Source: Ascarosepion bandense (taxonomy: Eukaryota > Mollusca > Cephalopoda > Sepiida > Sepiidae). From it: a stretch of 64,000 nt of DNA. Location of the stretch: assembly GCA_037127315.1 (NCBI GenBank), contig JBBBDQ010001278.1:188501-252500 (forward strand), read 5' to 3'. How positions within the stretch are numbered: the stretch's first letter is position 1; the number at the start of each line of letters is the position of its first letter. The translations under genes were made by a program, and so were the position numbers. This document shows, in pieces, positions 32,823-41,264 of this stretch. The notes below the pieces were generated by a model. It saw only the letters and a list, made by a program, of their open reading frames with translations, did no database searches and was not told where the DNA came from.

Positions 32823-33177
32823 GCAGTATAGCCCGGCGTTGCTCGGGTGTAATGAAAACTTTTATATATATATATTATCGATTTTCTGCACTATTGTAAG
32901 AACTGCAACGTTGAAACTTCTGAATATCGTTTCTTATGTCTTTGTCTATGAGTGTATCAAATTTGATTAAAATCGGACCAATCCTTCTATAACCCGATTT
33001 TTTCGATTATCGATTTTCAATATTTATCGGGGGTGCCTTGACACAAAACCTAGCTAAGAACACTCGCAGACGCTTATAGTATAACTGTGTAAATTTTCAA
33101 GAAAATCGGTTCAGCCATTTTGGAGTCTATAGGTAACGGACACATACACACAAACTTCTATTTATAAATAAGTTTAG

Positions 33178-33179
<2 letters not shown>
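32820..33179 (-). mobile_element. Helitron-N, internally deleted
   Basis: Both termini are present (TCTAAACTTATTTATAAATA and GCAACGCCGGGCTATACTG), but the interior from the GGAGCTCAG segment to the ATCTTGCC segment is missing. TA tracts abut both sides, which suggests insertion into a TA repeat. Confidence 0.7.

Positions 33180-33226
<47 letters not shown>
33180..33226. repeat. TA microsatellite
   Basis: About 45 bp of TA at the edge of the Helitron-N copy. Confidence 0.95.
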
Positions 33227-33229
<3 letters not shown>

Positions 33230-33575
33230 CCTTGACGAGCCAATTTTTCCCTGACGAGCTGTTAAGCGAAACCGTGGTAGGTTATTGGCTCGCTCTTAGA
33301 TTTTTGTTTTTGTTTGCTCTACTTTCGCTTTGAGTGCTTTGTGTGCTCTGCTTTCGTATTGAGCTCTTTATTGTTAAGGTCTTGGGTTTTTTTTCTTTCT
33401 CACGAATGCTTGACTTTTTGTTCAGGTACTTCGTTTGTTTCTTTTTTTCTTCCCCTTCTTTTCCCTCCGGGTTCGTTCCCGGTGGGTTTCAAGACGATCT
33501 CACTTGTAGTTTAATTATTGCTAGTCTTGACAGAATTACTTCTGTTGCTATTGGTATTATTACTATAATTAATAT

Positions 33576-33611
<36 letters not shown>

Positions 33612-33711
33612 GAAAGGTTTTAGATTATTACAATGGGTAATACATATTTCACCGCGTCCTGATGTTATCGTTCTCGTTAGACCCAAATATATATATGTAT
33701 ATATTAGTCAT

Positions 33712-33755
33712 CCCCAAACAAGCCTGATTCGCTGTATCACAGCTCATCAGTATTG
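33712..33755 (-). ncRNA. Hammerhead ribozyme, HRZ type, substituted
   Basis: The core CUGAUGA and stem II GCUGU/ACAGC are intact. GAAA has become GAAU, so base pair 15.1-16.1 is lost. Stem I keeps only its first pairs. The expected cleavage position is between 33,717 and 33,716 on the minus strand. It is likely weak or inactive. Confidence 0.6.
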
Positions 33756-33897
33756 CTAGACACATCCACTTGCTTCTGGCTGGGATCGAACTCGACCGAT
33801 TTGGTGTCAGTCGGAGTCACTACCCGCTAAGCCTTAGGCGCATGGAATCAAAGAAGGGAAATTTAAACGTGTTTTATTTAAGCAGTGTATACACACT

Positions 33898-34203
33898 GTG
33901 CGTTGTAGTACAGTGGATATCGGCTCGGAACGAGAAGCCGGGGAGCCGAGTTCGAATTCCAGCTGAATCCATTGTATTCACTTACGCGCAAGTACCCTTG
34001 GGAAAGGCATTAATCCGTTTCTTCCTTCCAGTTATGGGTTAAATAGCAGGATAGATTGGGTTCTATAGCCTTGGTCGGCAACCAGTCTACCGCAGAAGGC
34101 AATGGCAACCTACTGCGGGATAATCTTCTGCCCAGTCAGTCATGTCACTTTCGAGACATGATCGCCCAAGCGTGTATCACGTATGGCACTTAACAGACTG
34201 ATA
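33898..34203 (+). mobile_element. SINE-A inserted in HRZ, copy 1
   Basis: A full-length SINE-A with GTACAGTGGATATCGG (A-box), GAGTTCGAATTCCAG (B-box) and a complete core and 3' part. ATACACAC repeats at both ends fit a target-site duplication. One of the best preserved SINE-A copies. Confidence 0.85.
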
Positions 34204-34618
34204 CACACGCCAGTCACCCAATTAATTTCTGAAGAGTCGCGATTATATCGCAGAAGTGGAAACTGTTTTTAAAATTTTCTTCTCTCGATAGCTCAATCGT
34301 AATGAGAGCATAATATATTAGTTGGCTCGCTTTTAGAGTTTCGATTTTGTTTGCTCTGTTTTTGCTTTGAGTGCTTTGTGTGCTCTGCTTTCGTATTGAG
34401 CTCTTTATTGTTAAGGTTTTCGTCTTGGGGTTTTTTTCTTTCTCACAAATGCTTGACTTTTTGTTCAAGTATTTCGTTTGTTTCTTTTTTTCTTCCCCTT
34501 CTTTTCCCTCCGGGTTCGTTCCCGGTGGGTTTCAAGACGATCTCACTTGTAGTTTAATTATTGCTAGTCTTGACAGAATTACTTCTGTTGCTATTGGTAT
34601 TATTACTATAATTAATAT

Positions 34619-34654
<36 letters not shown>

Positions 34655-34754
34655 GAAAGGTTTTAGATTATTACAATGGGTAATACATATTTCACCGCGT
34701 CCTGATGTTATCGTTCTCGTTAGACCCAAATATATATATGTATATATTAGTCAT

Positions 34755-34798
34755 CCCCAAACAAGCCTGATTCGCTGTATCACAGCTCATCAGTATTG
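34755..34798 (-). ncRNA. Hammerhead ribozyme, duplicate of 33,712
   Basis: Identical to the copy at 33,712-33,755, including the GAAU substitution. Confidence 0.6.
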
Positions 34799-34940
34799 CT
34801 AGACACATCCACTTGCTTCTGGCTGGGATCGAACTCGACCGATTTGGTGTCAGTCGGAGTCACTACCCGCTAAGCCTTAGGCGCATGGAATCAAAGAAGG
34901 GAAATTTAAACGTGTTTTATTTAAGCAGTGTATACACACT

Positions 34941-35246
34941 GTGCGTTGTAGTACAGTGGATATCGGCTCGGAACGAGAAGCCGGGGAGCCGAGTTCGAAT
35001 TCCAGCTGAATCCATTGTATTCACTTACGCGCAAGTACCCTTGGGAAAGGCATTAATCCGTTTCTTCCTTCCAGTTATGGGTTAAATAGCAGGATAGATT
35101 GGGTTCTATAGCCTTGGTCGGCAACCAGTCTACCGCAGAAGGCAATGGCAACCTACTGCGGGATAATCTTCTGCCCAGTCAGTCATGTCACTTTCGAGAC
35201 ATGATCGCCCAAGCGTGTATCACGTATGGCACTTAACAGACTGATA
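34941..35246 (+). mobile_element. SINE-A inserted in HRZ, copy 2
   Basis: The duplicate of the SINE-A at 33,898 with the same ATACACAC flanks. Confidence 0.85.
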
Positions 35247-35713
35247 CACACGCCAGTCACCCAATTAATTTCTGAAGAGTCGCGATTATATCGCAGAAGT
35301 GGAAACTGTTTTTAAAATTTTCTTCTCTCGATAGCTCAATCGTAATGAGAGCATAATATATTAGTTGGCTCGCTTTTAGAGTTTCGATTTTGTTTGCTCT
35401 GTTTTTGCTTTGAGTGCTTTGTGTGCTCTGCTTTCGTATTGAGCTCTTTATTGTTAAGGTTTTCGTCTTGGGGTTTTTTTTCTTTCTCACGAATGCTTGA
35501 CTTTTTGTTCAGGTACTTCGTTTGTTTCTTTTTTTCTTCCCCTTCTTTTCCCTCCGGGTTCGTTCCCGGTGGGTTTCAAGACGATCTCACTTGTAGTTTA
35601 ATTATTGCTAGTCTTGACAGAATTACTTCTGTTGCTATTGGTATTATTACTATAATTAATATTACTATATATGTATATTGTAATGGTTGTTACAGTGATT
35701 TTTAAATTTTTAG

Positions 35714-35774
35714 TATCACTACACAAAAATTTTCGCGTTTCGAAGCTGCTACGTGCGCTTCTCATCGGGTGATA
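35714..35774 (-). ncRNA. Hammerhead ribozyme, second type, one core change
   Basis: Read on the minus strand all parts are present. Stem I is UAUCAC/GUGAUA (6 bp, at 35,769-35,774 and 35,714-35,719). The core is CCGAUGA (U4 to C, the only deviation from CUGAUGA). Stem II is GAAGC/GCUUC with a 10-nt loop, followed by GAAA. Stem III starts ACGCG with partner UGUGU (two G-U pairs) extended by A-U pairs. The cleavage triplet is GUA, with the site between 35,720 and 35,719. Topology is type I. The stems share no sequence with HRZ hammerheads. The host element is not identified. The U4 change would be expected to reduce or abolish cleavage. Confidence 0.75.
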
Positions 35775-35839
35775 AGTTGAAATGAAAATTAAATGGTGAA
35801 AACAGTTTATTTATGGTGATATGATGTTTAAGTGAATGT

Positions 35840-36075
35840 GGGGGTGGAAGTTTAGTCTGATTTAGTCGGCCGTATTGTAGCCCTAGAGATATATCTTTGG
35901 GATAGGAGAGGTAGCTTAGTTTAAGACAGGTTCCTTATTTATTTTATCTGGGTAGTTCTTATATTGGGATTTATGTTGTTTTGGTTTTTTTTTAAGGAAG
36001 GGTAGACATTTTTTGTTTATTTTACTGCTACCTAAGTGTGATTGACGAAATCGACTAAATCAGAATAAACTTAAT
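35840..36075. mobile_element. Short element with terminal inverted repeats
   Basis: TTTAGTCTGATTTAGTCG near 35,852 is matched by CGACTAAATCAGAATAAA near 36,050-36,068. The roughly 220-bp interior has no coding. It is consistent with a MITE, and the superfamily is not clear. Confidence 0.45.
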
Positions 36076-36139
36076 GTGTGTCATCATTTCAAATTGTCGG
36101 TTGCTTATAACCAAGTTTCGTTAATCTTCGTTAATTTCC

Positions 36140-36143
<4 letters not shown>

Positions 36144-36200
<57 letters not shown>

Positions 36201-36202
36201 GT
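36144..36202. repeat. AC then TA microsatellite
   Basis: About 40 bp of AC followed by about 16 bp of TA. Confidence 0.95.
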
Positions 36203-36342
36203 TGTCTCTGTAAAAAAATAATTTTAATTATATTGAACCCTCTGGCTAGATAAGTTTTAATATTTAATAATTGATATTAATAGGATCCTTTTTGGGATTT
36301 TACCCTCAAATCGCTTCCTTCTGGATATATATATATAGTCAT

Positions 36343-36386
36343 CCGCAGACAAATCTGTTTCGCTGTATCACAGCTCATCAATACGG
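36343..36386 (-). ncRNA. Hammerhead ribozyme, HRZ type, one core change
   Basis: Stem I CCGUA/UGCGG, stem II GCUGU/ACAGC with loop GAU, GAAA, stem III ACA/UGU with loop GAUU, and cleavage triplet GUC are all in place. The only core deviation is C3 to U (UUGAUGA). The predicted cleavage is between 36,348 and 36,347 on the minus strand. Confidence 0.8.
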
Positions 36387-36635
36387 TTAGACTCCGATTG
36401 CTTTTTAACCCAGGATTGAAACCCGACTGAATTGGCGTCAGTCGACGATTCTACCTCTGGGCTACAAGCGTCCGGTAGAAGAAGCCAGACTTTTTAGCGC
36501 GTATATCATTATAGCCCAATAGCCAGAGTGCTTTAATTCATGATTGAATGAGCGATGCGTATATGCCGGAGTAGCTACTGTTTTCAAAATCTCCCATTCT
36601 TCCAGAGGCTGTGAGAGCGTAAATGCTATAGTCAT

Positions 36636-36679
36636 CCGCAAACAGATCTGTTTCGCTGTATCACAGCTCATCAGTACGG
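36636..36679 (-). ncRNA. Hammerhead ribozyme, HRZ type, intact core
   Basis: On the minus strand CUGAUGA, stem II GCUGU/ACAGC with triloop GAU, and GAAA match the conserved hammerhead core exactly. Stem III is ACA/UGU with loop GAUC. Stem I is CCGUA/UGCGG (5 bp including one U-G pair). The cleavage triplet is GUU, which fits the NUH rule, with the site between 36,641 and 36,640. This is the best candidate for an active ribozyme in the window. Confidence 0.85.
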
Positions 36680-36705
36680 TTAGACTCCAATTGCTTTTTA
36701 ACCCT

Positions 36706-36709
<4 letters not shown>

Positions 36710-36750
<41 letters not shown>
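36710..36750. repeat. TA microsatellite
   Basis: About 40 bp of TA next to the HRZ dimer. Confidence 0.95.
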
Positions 36751-36751
<1 letters not shown>

Positions 36752-37064
36752 TTGATGTGCAAGACTGCGTGAAGACAAAATTGCTGACAGTCAGTGAAAT
36801 ACTGATAAAAAGGCATTTAAGGCAAGCAGACTTTGTAATAGAGTACTTAGTATCAGGGATAGTGCATTAACAGAATTAATATATATAAACAATTTTCACT
36901 TAGATGATTGATGCGGCCTTCAACAGCCCAACTCCAGAGTTTTGTAGGCGGATTTATTTTTGTCCTCTTCTCCGCGATATTTCGCATTTCACTGTTAATA
37001 TTTAAGAGTTTTCGCTATTATTTATACTGCTTCTGGTCATCCGAGTGTGTTTCTGTATGCGTGT
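36751..37064. other. No recognised feature
   Basis: No coding, terminal repeats or RNA boxes recognised. Confidence 0.5.
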
Positions 37065-37065
37065 A

Positions 37066-37222
37066 CAGTATAACCCGGATATAAGAGAGATTTTATCTGG
37101 TCCTAACTTATAGCATGTGGTAATGAATATAAAATAGACCAAACGCTGATATAAAAGAAACCCGTATATAAGATAATTTTTATCCGGTCCCAACAATTCT
37201 CTTATATCAGGGTTACATTATA
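37066..37222. mobile_element. Short MITE with pogo/Tigger-like termini
   Basis: CAGTATAACCCGGATATAAG at the left is matched in inverse by CTTATATCAGGGTTACATTA at the right. The CAGTATAACCx-GATATAA form resembles pogo/Tigger-type terminal repeats. About 157 bp, non-coding. Confidence 0.5.
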
Positions 37223-37371
37223 CTTCCTGTTTTGGCAAGTTTTTAGGGTGTCATCGCCATTTTTTTATCACATTACTTTTTTCTTTTTCTTTTTTTCATT
37301 TTGTGTCTCTTTTTTTAAATTTGTCATGTGTCGATTTCATTCTTATTGTTTCGAGAAATGACAACTCTACT

Positions 37372-37680
37372 CCTGCAGCTTCTTTTCTCGCACTTCCCGC
37401 CTGTGGAATTCCCTTCCGTATTCTTGCTTCCCCGACAGCTACAATCTCCAGGAATTTAAATGTAAGATCAATAGACATCCCTTATCTCACTAATTCGCAT
37501 CCATTCTCACAAACTCTTTTTAATCTACTCCACCCCCATCCTCGGTATCCTCATCCGTCTATTACCCTCCTCCTGATATTTCCTATAACTAACCCCCTCT
37601 TTCTCATCACTTTCCCCTATGTAACCCCCTGCGCAACAGTGGTAGTAAAATGCCATGTTTGGGGTGAAATGATTAAAAAC
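37372..37680 (+). mobile_element. LINE-J 3' end
   Basis: Codons for the FxARTSRLWNS-like region (here TSRxxCGIPF in a shifted frame), GTAAGATCAATAGACATCCC, then the 3' UTR to GGGGTGAAATGATTAAAAA. It is 5'-truncated. Confidence 0.7.
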
Positions 37681-37815
37681 AATCCTTCCTTTATACAGCC
37701 TTCTCAAATTTTATTTAACTTTGACTCTATCGAATGTTTTGAGTGTAAAAGGGACGCTAAATTACATCGCTTGATATCGTTTTCTACTAGTTTTTAACCA
37801 TCATACCGTGCATAG

Positions 37816-38130
37816 GATGTGCGTTGTGGCGCAGTGGATATCGGCTCGGAACAAGAAATCGGGGAACCGAGTTCGAATTCCAGTTGAATTCCTTGCATTC
37901 ACTTACGCGCAAATACCATTGGGAAAGGTATTAATCCGTCTCTTCCCTCCAGTTATGGGTTAAATAATAGGACAGATTGGGTTCTATAGCCTTGGTCGGC
38001 AACCAGTCTACCGCAGAAAGCAATGGGAACCTACTGCGGGATAATCTTCTGTCCAGTCAGTCATGTCTCTATCGAGACATGATCGCCCAAAGCGTGTATC
38101 GCGCATGGCACTTAACTGACTAACTGACTG
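37816..38130 (+). mobile_element. SINE-A inserted into LINE-J with target duplication
   Basis: A full-length SINE-A (GTTGTGGCGCAGTGGATATC to TAACTGACTAACTGACTG) is bounded by the exact 11-bp direct repeat ACCGTGCATAG at 37,805-37,815 and 38,131-38,141. The flanking sequence continues the LINE-J codons RPCIxYC, so the SINE inserted after the LINE. Confidence 0.85.
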
Positions 38131-38640
38131 ACCGTGCATAGAATACTGTTGTTATATCTTCTCAGGCACCCCTACTGTTCATCTCATTGTTCTCGACAGG
38201 CTCCAAAGGAGAATCTGTAATGTGATTGGTCCAGACCTGGCAGCTCGACTCCAGCCACAACTGGGTCTCACCCATTCACAGTTAGATCAACCAAATGCAG
38301 ACGACAATTCTACTCCTTCAGCTTCTTTTCTCGCACTTCCCGCCTGTGGAAGTCGCTTCCTTATTCTTGCTTTCTTGACGGCCACAACCTCCAGGAATTT
38401 AAATGCAAGCTCAATACTCATCTTAACCACTTGACTCTAGTTCTTTCCACACCACCCTGCATATCCTTTCCTTTCTCTACACCCTTGCAACTGTCATCAC
38501 ACCTGTATTCCCATCCTTCTCTTGCTACTTTCTAACTGGTTCGTCCGTCTCTTCATTTTTTCTCTAATCTTTTTACTCTTATGTACCCCACTGAACATTA
38601 GTGGCGTACCGCCTTGCTCAGGGTGATATGATTTAAAAAA
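38131..38640 (+). mobile_element. LINE-J copy with SINE-D-type 3' tail
   Basis: LINE-J codons begin at the RPCIEYCCH position, continue through the LDRLQRRICNVIG region, and after an internal deletion reach a LWNS-like and NLQEFKCKL-like tail. The 3' UTR ends CTTTTTACTCTTATGTACCC, then AGTGGCGTACCGCC and GGGTGATATGATTTAAAAAA, the same tail as SINE-D. This copy identifies the probable LINE partner of SINE-D. Confidence 0.7.
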
Positions 38641-39254
38641 ATGACATCGTTTTTTAATGTTCTAATATTGAATGGTTTTATACATATGCGCATATAAACA
38701 TACACACGCACATCTGTCTACATACATATCTACGCACGAATATATATATATATTTGTAAGTATATGTGGGAATGTACACATATGTATATATGGATATAAG
38801 TTAGTATAACTGGATGGGTTGGTTTTATAAGGTCTAACAAACACCAGTGTCCAAAAAATTAGAAATTTCTTTACAGGCCATCCTCTTCACGACGGCATGG
38901 GCAATCCCAGACAGATCTGACGCCAATGCCTAAATCCGGACTCTTTTCTCTTTCCCCTTTCTTCTTATTTTTATTTCTTATTTCATTTTCATTTTTTTTA
39001 TTTTATTTTAATACTTCTTTTCAGTTAAAGAAAATGCTTATTGAGGCAAAATTCTTTGTACCAGATGGAAGGAATATTGTATGGTTTGATGAAATGAGCT
39101 AATTAAGCTCATAGAAATGAATTGTAATTTATAACCAATTGAAATGACGTGTTGAGTTTTCCTTTATAAATATCATATTGTTCTGGATAACATCCATTGA
39201 GCTCTCCATCTAGATATAACACTCACCGTTTACTGACTGGACATATATATATTT
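38641..39254. other. No recognised feature
   Basis: Contains a short TA/AC-rich stretch near 38,740-38,790 and T-rich runs. No gene-like structure. Confidence 0.5.
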
Positions 39255-39437
39255 TTTAAACCATATCACCCCAAGAAAGGCGATAACGCCACTGATGCGC
39301 AGGGGGCTACGTAAGAGTGAAAAGATTGGAAAAGAGAAAGTCGGAAACCACATCCTAAACAGGGAACAAGGGATGAGCCTCTACACCTGTTCAATAGACG
39401 TGGGTGGAGTGTGAACCAGGCGATAGTTTAACCTATA
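39255..39437 (-). mobile_element. SINE-D copy
   Basis: The complement of GGTGATATGGTTTAAAAAA through the complement of GGTTCACACTCC and ACTATCGCC, matching other copies. Confidence 0.65.
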
Positions 39438-39539
39438 TATATATGTATATTTAAATAAATTATTTCATAATGGCAACAAATGAGGTCAATTTCATACTAA
39501 GATATATTTATAGATGATAGAATAACAATAGATGTTATA

Positions 39540-39605
39540 AAAAAAAGAAATACGAAAAATGACCGACCGGTTTCAATCCCTATTCATTATCGGGGTCAAC
39601 TGGAA
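39540..39605 (-). other. PLE-type hairpin motif ending GAAACCGGTC
   Basis: The minus strand has CCCCGATAATGAATAGGGAT followed by TGAAACCGGTCGGTC. It resembles the motif arrangement at 17,913, with a hairpin directly followed by GAAAC, but the stem sequence differs. The assignment is tentative. Confidence 0.3.
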
Positions 39606-39765
39606 CTTTATTTTTAATTCAATATTTCATATTTAAAATATAAAATTTGAAAACGAATCATGACACATTGTGGAGGAAAAAATTATGGTGAGGGTACGAG
39701 CAACCAGTGAACCAGACAAAACAGTGAACTGGTCCACACTGAAGCGATTTACACAGTTTCTGATA

Positions 39766-39769
<4 letters not shown>

Positions 39770-39802
<33 letters not shown>
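39770..39802. repeat. TA microsatellite
   Basis: About 32 bp of TA. The flanking 39,606-40,048 has no recognised feature. Confidence 0.95.
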
Positions 39803-39805
<3 letters not shown>

Positions 39806-40049
39806 ATATCGTGGAAACGATATAAATAACAAGGTAAATTCCAAGTGGAAAGATTTACACAACACGTAAAGTGTAAACAAATAACAGAGTTTATTAAACG
39901 GAAATGTGCAATTAACAGAGAGTTCAATAAAATGGTAAGTCAAGACGTAATGGAAGCGGAAGTCGAATCGTCTTATACTTCCTTACTTCTTAATTTCTTC
40001 GGCGAGTCAATTGTCGGGGGTGATAGGATGTTCCATTATAACAATATAT

Positions 40050-40454
40050 ACACTACCCACCATAATTGTTAGGTCGCCCCGAGGTTTTTTTTTAAAGAAA
40101 TGATGTATTTCATACTAGTTTTAGTATTTATTGCCAAGTGGATAGTTCTAAGTGAAAATAGAATGGTTCTTTTATTCTCATTACTTTGCAAAATTTTACA
40201 AGGCAAGGATGCAAAGACGAACTCTTCAGAATCACCCTAAATTTTCTTCATTCTTTCATTGATGAAACTGCAATTTAGGTAATTATTAAATATTTATAAA
40301 TTCATTTGATGCACATGTTATTGTGCAATATTAACAAAAGAACCATTTTAATTTCATTTACAATTATTCACTTGGCAATAAATACTAAACAATAGTATGA
40401 AATACATCATTTTTTTTTTAAACATTGGAGTGGTCTAAGGATTATGGCCGGTAA
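40050..40454. mobile_element. Tc1-type MITE with long terminal inverted repeats
   Basis: The ends CACTACCCACCATAATTG and CTAAGGATTATGGCCGGTA are inverted and of Tc1 type. Inside them a longer inverted pair extends about 80 bp (GATGTATTTCATACTAGTTT with AAACAATAGTATGAAATACATC, and TATTTATTGCCAAGTGGATA with TCACTTGGCAATAAATA). The interior of roughly 200 bp is non-coding. Confidence 0.75.
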
Positions 40455-40473
40455 TATATATATATATATATAT

Positions 40474-40700
40474 TCTGATCAGAGTACTATTAAACAACAT
40501 TTCTCTGAAAAACATAAACATGTAGGTAATATCAGACAGATTTTGGTCAACAATACGGTGATCCTTACTCATACACACAGTAAGAGGAACCTGCAGATAT
40601 TGGAGGCCATGTACATCAAATTAAAACAACCAACACTCAATAAAATCAACTTTAAAACAGGAAATAACATATTACATTGCATTTTGACTACATGGTTTTG
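40474..40700 (+). pseudogene. Penelope-like GIY-YIG endonuclease C-terminal remnant
   Basis: Plus-strand codons within the frame 40,444-40,728 give KQHFSEKHKHVGNIRQILV, THSKRNLQILEAMYIKLKQP and TLNKINFKTGNN. The ILEAMYIK...PTLN arrangement is typical of the end of the Penelope-like endonuclease domain, including its conserved Glu, followed by Asn. The upstream GIY-YIG motif and RT are absent. The sequence upstream of 40,474 is TA repeat and is not part of the gene. Confidence 0.6.
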
Positions 40701-40719
40701 TTGTCATTTGTGCTATCCC

Positions 40720-41050
40720 GCGGTGTGACGTCATAAAACCGCATCGCAAACTTAAGAACTGCGTTTATTATTTTTGGTAACTATTGCTGTTGCCAAGCGG
40801 AGTTTTATGTCAACACAAAATAAAATCGTCGGTGATGGTGGATTTTATAATATTTCAGTTTAAACTACCTCTCTGAAGATGGCTCGTGTTAGCCGAAAGC
40901 TTAGAAGAAAACCAATAAATAATTATCCAAATGTTGGAGAATTTTTGTCTTTATTTTCAACTGAAATTAAAGCAAAAATACGACGTTTAGAACGGCTCAT
41001 GATTAAACATAATAGACATTCATTGTCTCTTATATTTAATAGCATGTCTA
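40720..41050 (+). mobile_element. PLE terminal-repeat-like segment with CTGAAGA hairpin motif
   Basis: A segment of about 320 bp immediately after the endonuclease remnant is repeated at 59,200-59,510. It has CTGAAGA at 40,873-40,879, stem GGCT/AGCC, and GAAA at 40,895-40,898, a hammerhead-core-like hairpin. No matching stem I or cleavage triplet was found. A short frame starts at the ATG inside the motif (MARVSRKLRRKPINN...). Position after the endonuclease is as expected for a PLE terminal repeat. Confidence 0.5.
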
Positions 41051-41052
41051 GA

Positions 41053-41083
<31 letters not shown>

Positions 41084-41264
41084 GTAAATCTACAGGGTGT
41101 GATGGGTAAATTGTCGTTATTATTTTATCATTTATCTTATTTAAATGTTTCTTTTTTTTTTAAATCTAATTATTGATATTTTTCTTATAAGTATAATTTA
41201 CAATAGTTTTGTGTGAATTTGCTGTTTTTATGATTTCTCATTTGATGTTTACGTGGATAAAGTT

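Larger units (their letters stand above)
33704..34312 (-). mobile_element. HRZ copy 1 in the duplication, split by SINE-A
   Basis: On the minus strand, sequence from about 34,312 to 34,196 forms the upstream part. A SINE-A interrupts at 33,898-34,203. Then come the tRNA-like unit (A-box around TAGCGGGTAG, B-box GAGTTCGATCCCAG) and the hammerhead at 33,712-33,755, ending beside a TA tract. An 8-bp target duplication ATACACAC flanks the SINE. Confidence 0.7.
34748..35355 (-). mobile_element. HRZ copy 2 in the duplication, split by SINE-A
   Basis: It duplicates 33,704-34,312 at +1,043 bp, with the hammerhead at 34,755-34,798. It arose by segmental duplication, not by an independent insertion. 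Confidence 0.7.
33287..35675 (+). repeat. Tandem duplication, 1.04-kb period, about 2.3 copies
   Basis: GGCTCGC anchors at 33,287, 34,324 and 35,367 give spacings of 1,037 and 1,043 bp. Copies 1 and 2 are almost identical, so the same translated 65- and 90-residue shadow frames appear in both. Copy 3 ends near 35,672. Each full unit holds a pyrimidine-rich segment, a TA tract, an HRZ copy and a SINE-A insert. Confidence 0.9.
36336..36720 (-). mobile_element. HRZ tandem dimer (retrozyme-like)
   Basis: Two hammerheads in the same orientation lie at 36,636-36,679 and 36,343-36,386, with predicted cleavage sites 293 nt apart. Between them, on the minus strand, is a complete monomer: GCGGAUGACUAUAGC, about 150 nt of spacer, a tRNA-like unit with A-box TAGCCCAGAGGTAG (36,451-36,464) and B-box GGGTTTCAATCCT (36,412-36,424), and then the next hammerhead. 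Direct repeats bounded by type I hammerheads define retrozymes in plants and animals. A Pol III-type tRNA promoter inside the monomer is the unusual element. There is no coding capacity. TA tracts adjoin both ends. Confidence 0.75.

Noticed and set aside
33334..35705. Repeated 60-140 codon frames with the same peptides
   Set aside because: They reflect the tandem duplication of non-coding sequence and run through TA tracts.
36412..36464. A genuine tRNA gene
   Set aside because: A-box and B-box are present, but acceptor and anticodon stems do not form cleanly and the unit is embedded in a repeated element.
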